Shown in pieces: positions 63,418-64,000 of a stretch of DNA of 64,000 nt. The notes below the pieces were generated by a model. The model saw only the letters and a program-made list of their open reading frames with translations. It ran no database searches and was not told the DNA's origin. Both the position numbers and the translations under genes were made by a program. How positions within the stretch are numbered: the stretch's first letter is position 1; each line of letters starts with the position of its first letter. Source of the DNA: Deinococcus ruber (GTDB taxonomy: Bacteria > Deinococcota > Deinococci > Deinococcales > Deinococcaceae); the NCBI RefSeq assembly GCF_014648095.1, contig NZ_BMQL01000002.1, positions 62,001 to 126,000 on the forward strand, in the 5' to 3' direction.

Positions 63418-64000
63418 CTAGCTCGTCTTCACCGCCAGCGCCCGCAGTCGGCAGTAGTCCGACACCCACGCAGAACCGTTCCACAGCCGTGGGCGGGCGT
63501 ATTCGGCAGCGCGTGTCAGCACCGCTTCGCGCTCATCAGCACTCAGCGGGGCCAGCCAGCCACTGCCGAAGCTGTCCAGCCACGCCCGGAACCCGTCCTC
63601 GCCGGGCAGCAGGCTGGGGCGTTCGAACCAGTGAGTTCGCAGCACTCTCAGGCCTGCCGCTTCCAGCAGGGCCGCAAGCTGCGCCGTGCTCGGAAAGACC
63701 CAGGGATGCGTGAGATCGGGCAGGCCCAGCGAGGTGGTGCTGTGCTGCACGGCGTCCAGGGTCGTCTGGACGTTGCCCGCGCCGCCCATCTCCAGCACGA
63801 AACGCCCACCCGGCACCAGCGCTGCCGCGACCCGCTGCATCACGCTGTCCAGCGGCTTCATCCAGTGCAGCGCCGCATTGCTGAAGACGGCATCAAACTC
63901 CGAGCGGTAAGGCAGTAAGTGCGCGTCCTGCACCTCGAAGCTCAGCCCCGGATGGGTGCTGCGGGCCGCCTCGATCATGGCAGAAGACGCGTCGGCCCCC
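63418..64000 (-). CDS. Class I SAM-dependent methyltransferase, C-terminal part
   Basis: The gene enters from the right edge; the N-terminus with motif I is outside. The visible 194 residues start at GADASSAMIEAARS (motif II) and include VFSNAALHWMKPLDSVMQRVAAALVPGGRFVLEMGG. This pattern is that of trans-aconitate 2-methyltransferase-like enzymes (Methyltransf_25/11). The C-terminal helical region is also visible. The substrate is unknown. The frame is open to the window end. Confidence 0.85.
   Translation of the reverse strand, partial: GADASSAMIEAARSTHPGLSFEVQDAHLLPYRSEFDAVFSNAALHWMKPLDSVMQRVAAALVPGGRFVLEMGGAGNVQTTLDAVQHSTTSLGLPDLTHPWVFPSTAQLAALLEAAGLRVLRTHWFERPSLLPGEDGFRAWLDSFGSGWLAPLSADEREAVLTRAAEYARPRLWNGSAWVSDYCRLRALAVKTS

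Overview
The window looks like chromosomal DNA of a Deinococcus. It is GC-rich, with dense, mostly short genes on both strands. It carries a futalosine-pathway menaquinone gene (mqnD), an HU protein with a Lys/Ala/Pro-rich N-terminal tail, and many genes whose start codon sits 5-9 bases downstream of a TANNNT (often TACACT) -10 box with no room for a ribosome binding site. That last pattern is the leaderless-mRNA layout known from Deinococcus. No rRNA, tRNA, CRISPR array, prophage or insertion sequence was seen.

Layout. 1-5011: a partial gene, mqnD, an amber-interrupted lipoprotein gene, a DUF885 protein and an FUSC membrane protein. 5031-9452: an ATP-grasp protein, rarA, glmM, rbfA and a thioesterase. 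9472-13185 (minus): a padR / prefix-domain protein / lepB operon, a BON-LysM protein and an M1 peptidase. 13301-19512: an FMN hydroxy-acid oxidase, a Nudix protein, an exported protein, a DUF1045 phosphoesterase, malic enzyme and a ThiF/MoeB-like enzyme. 19720-25912: HU, a four-gene osmoprotectant ABC importer, an SPFH protein and a ribbon-helix-helix protein. 26029-34738: an ABC exporter, HIT plus 3-methyladenine glycosylase, a two-gene membrane-protein operon, an oxidoreductase, rlmB, aldose epimerase, a divergent Lrp/EamA pair and a membrane-anchored monooxygenase. 34918-39128: rpmH-rnpA-yidD-yidC, then jag-prmC. 39193-45250: an aminotransferase, minD-minE, rodA, a WecA/TagO-type transferase and wecB, i.e. 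cell division and envelope functions. 45339-47996: an exported protein, an AT-rich islet with one unknown gene, and a DEDDh exonuclease. 48256-54940: an iron-type ABC importer followed by a DcuS/DcuR-type two-component system. 54968-64000: methyltransferases, icd, a LEA-like protein, a marR-MFS efflux operon, gnd and a DUF2167 protein.

The most interesting signal is at gene starts. At least four loci (rbfA, the exported protein at 15472, the membrane protein at 29763, and marR) have a tiny ORF of 5-14 codons. Three of these follow a TACACT-like box by exactly 6 bases. In every case the stop codon overlaps the start codon of the real gene (TTGA, ATGA, CTGA, GTGA), and the real gene has no convincing SD. 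This suggests leaderless mini-ORFs that deliver ribosomes to the main start by termination-reinitiation. Two genes (prmC and the 29763 membrane protein) appear to use CTG starts inside CTGA overlaps.

A second pattern is that four of the intergenic repeats begin within about 1-10 bases of a stop codon: three copies of a roughly 135-bp palindromic element built from 14-bp units, and one 88-bp tandem repeat. A fifth palindromic element of similar design also follows a stop codon.
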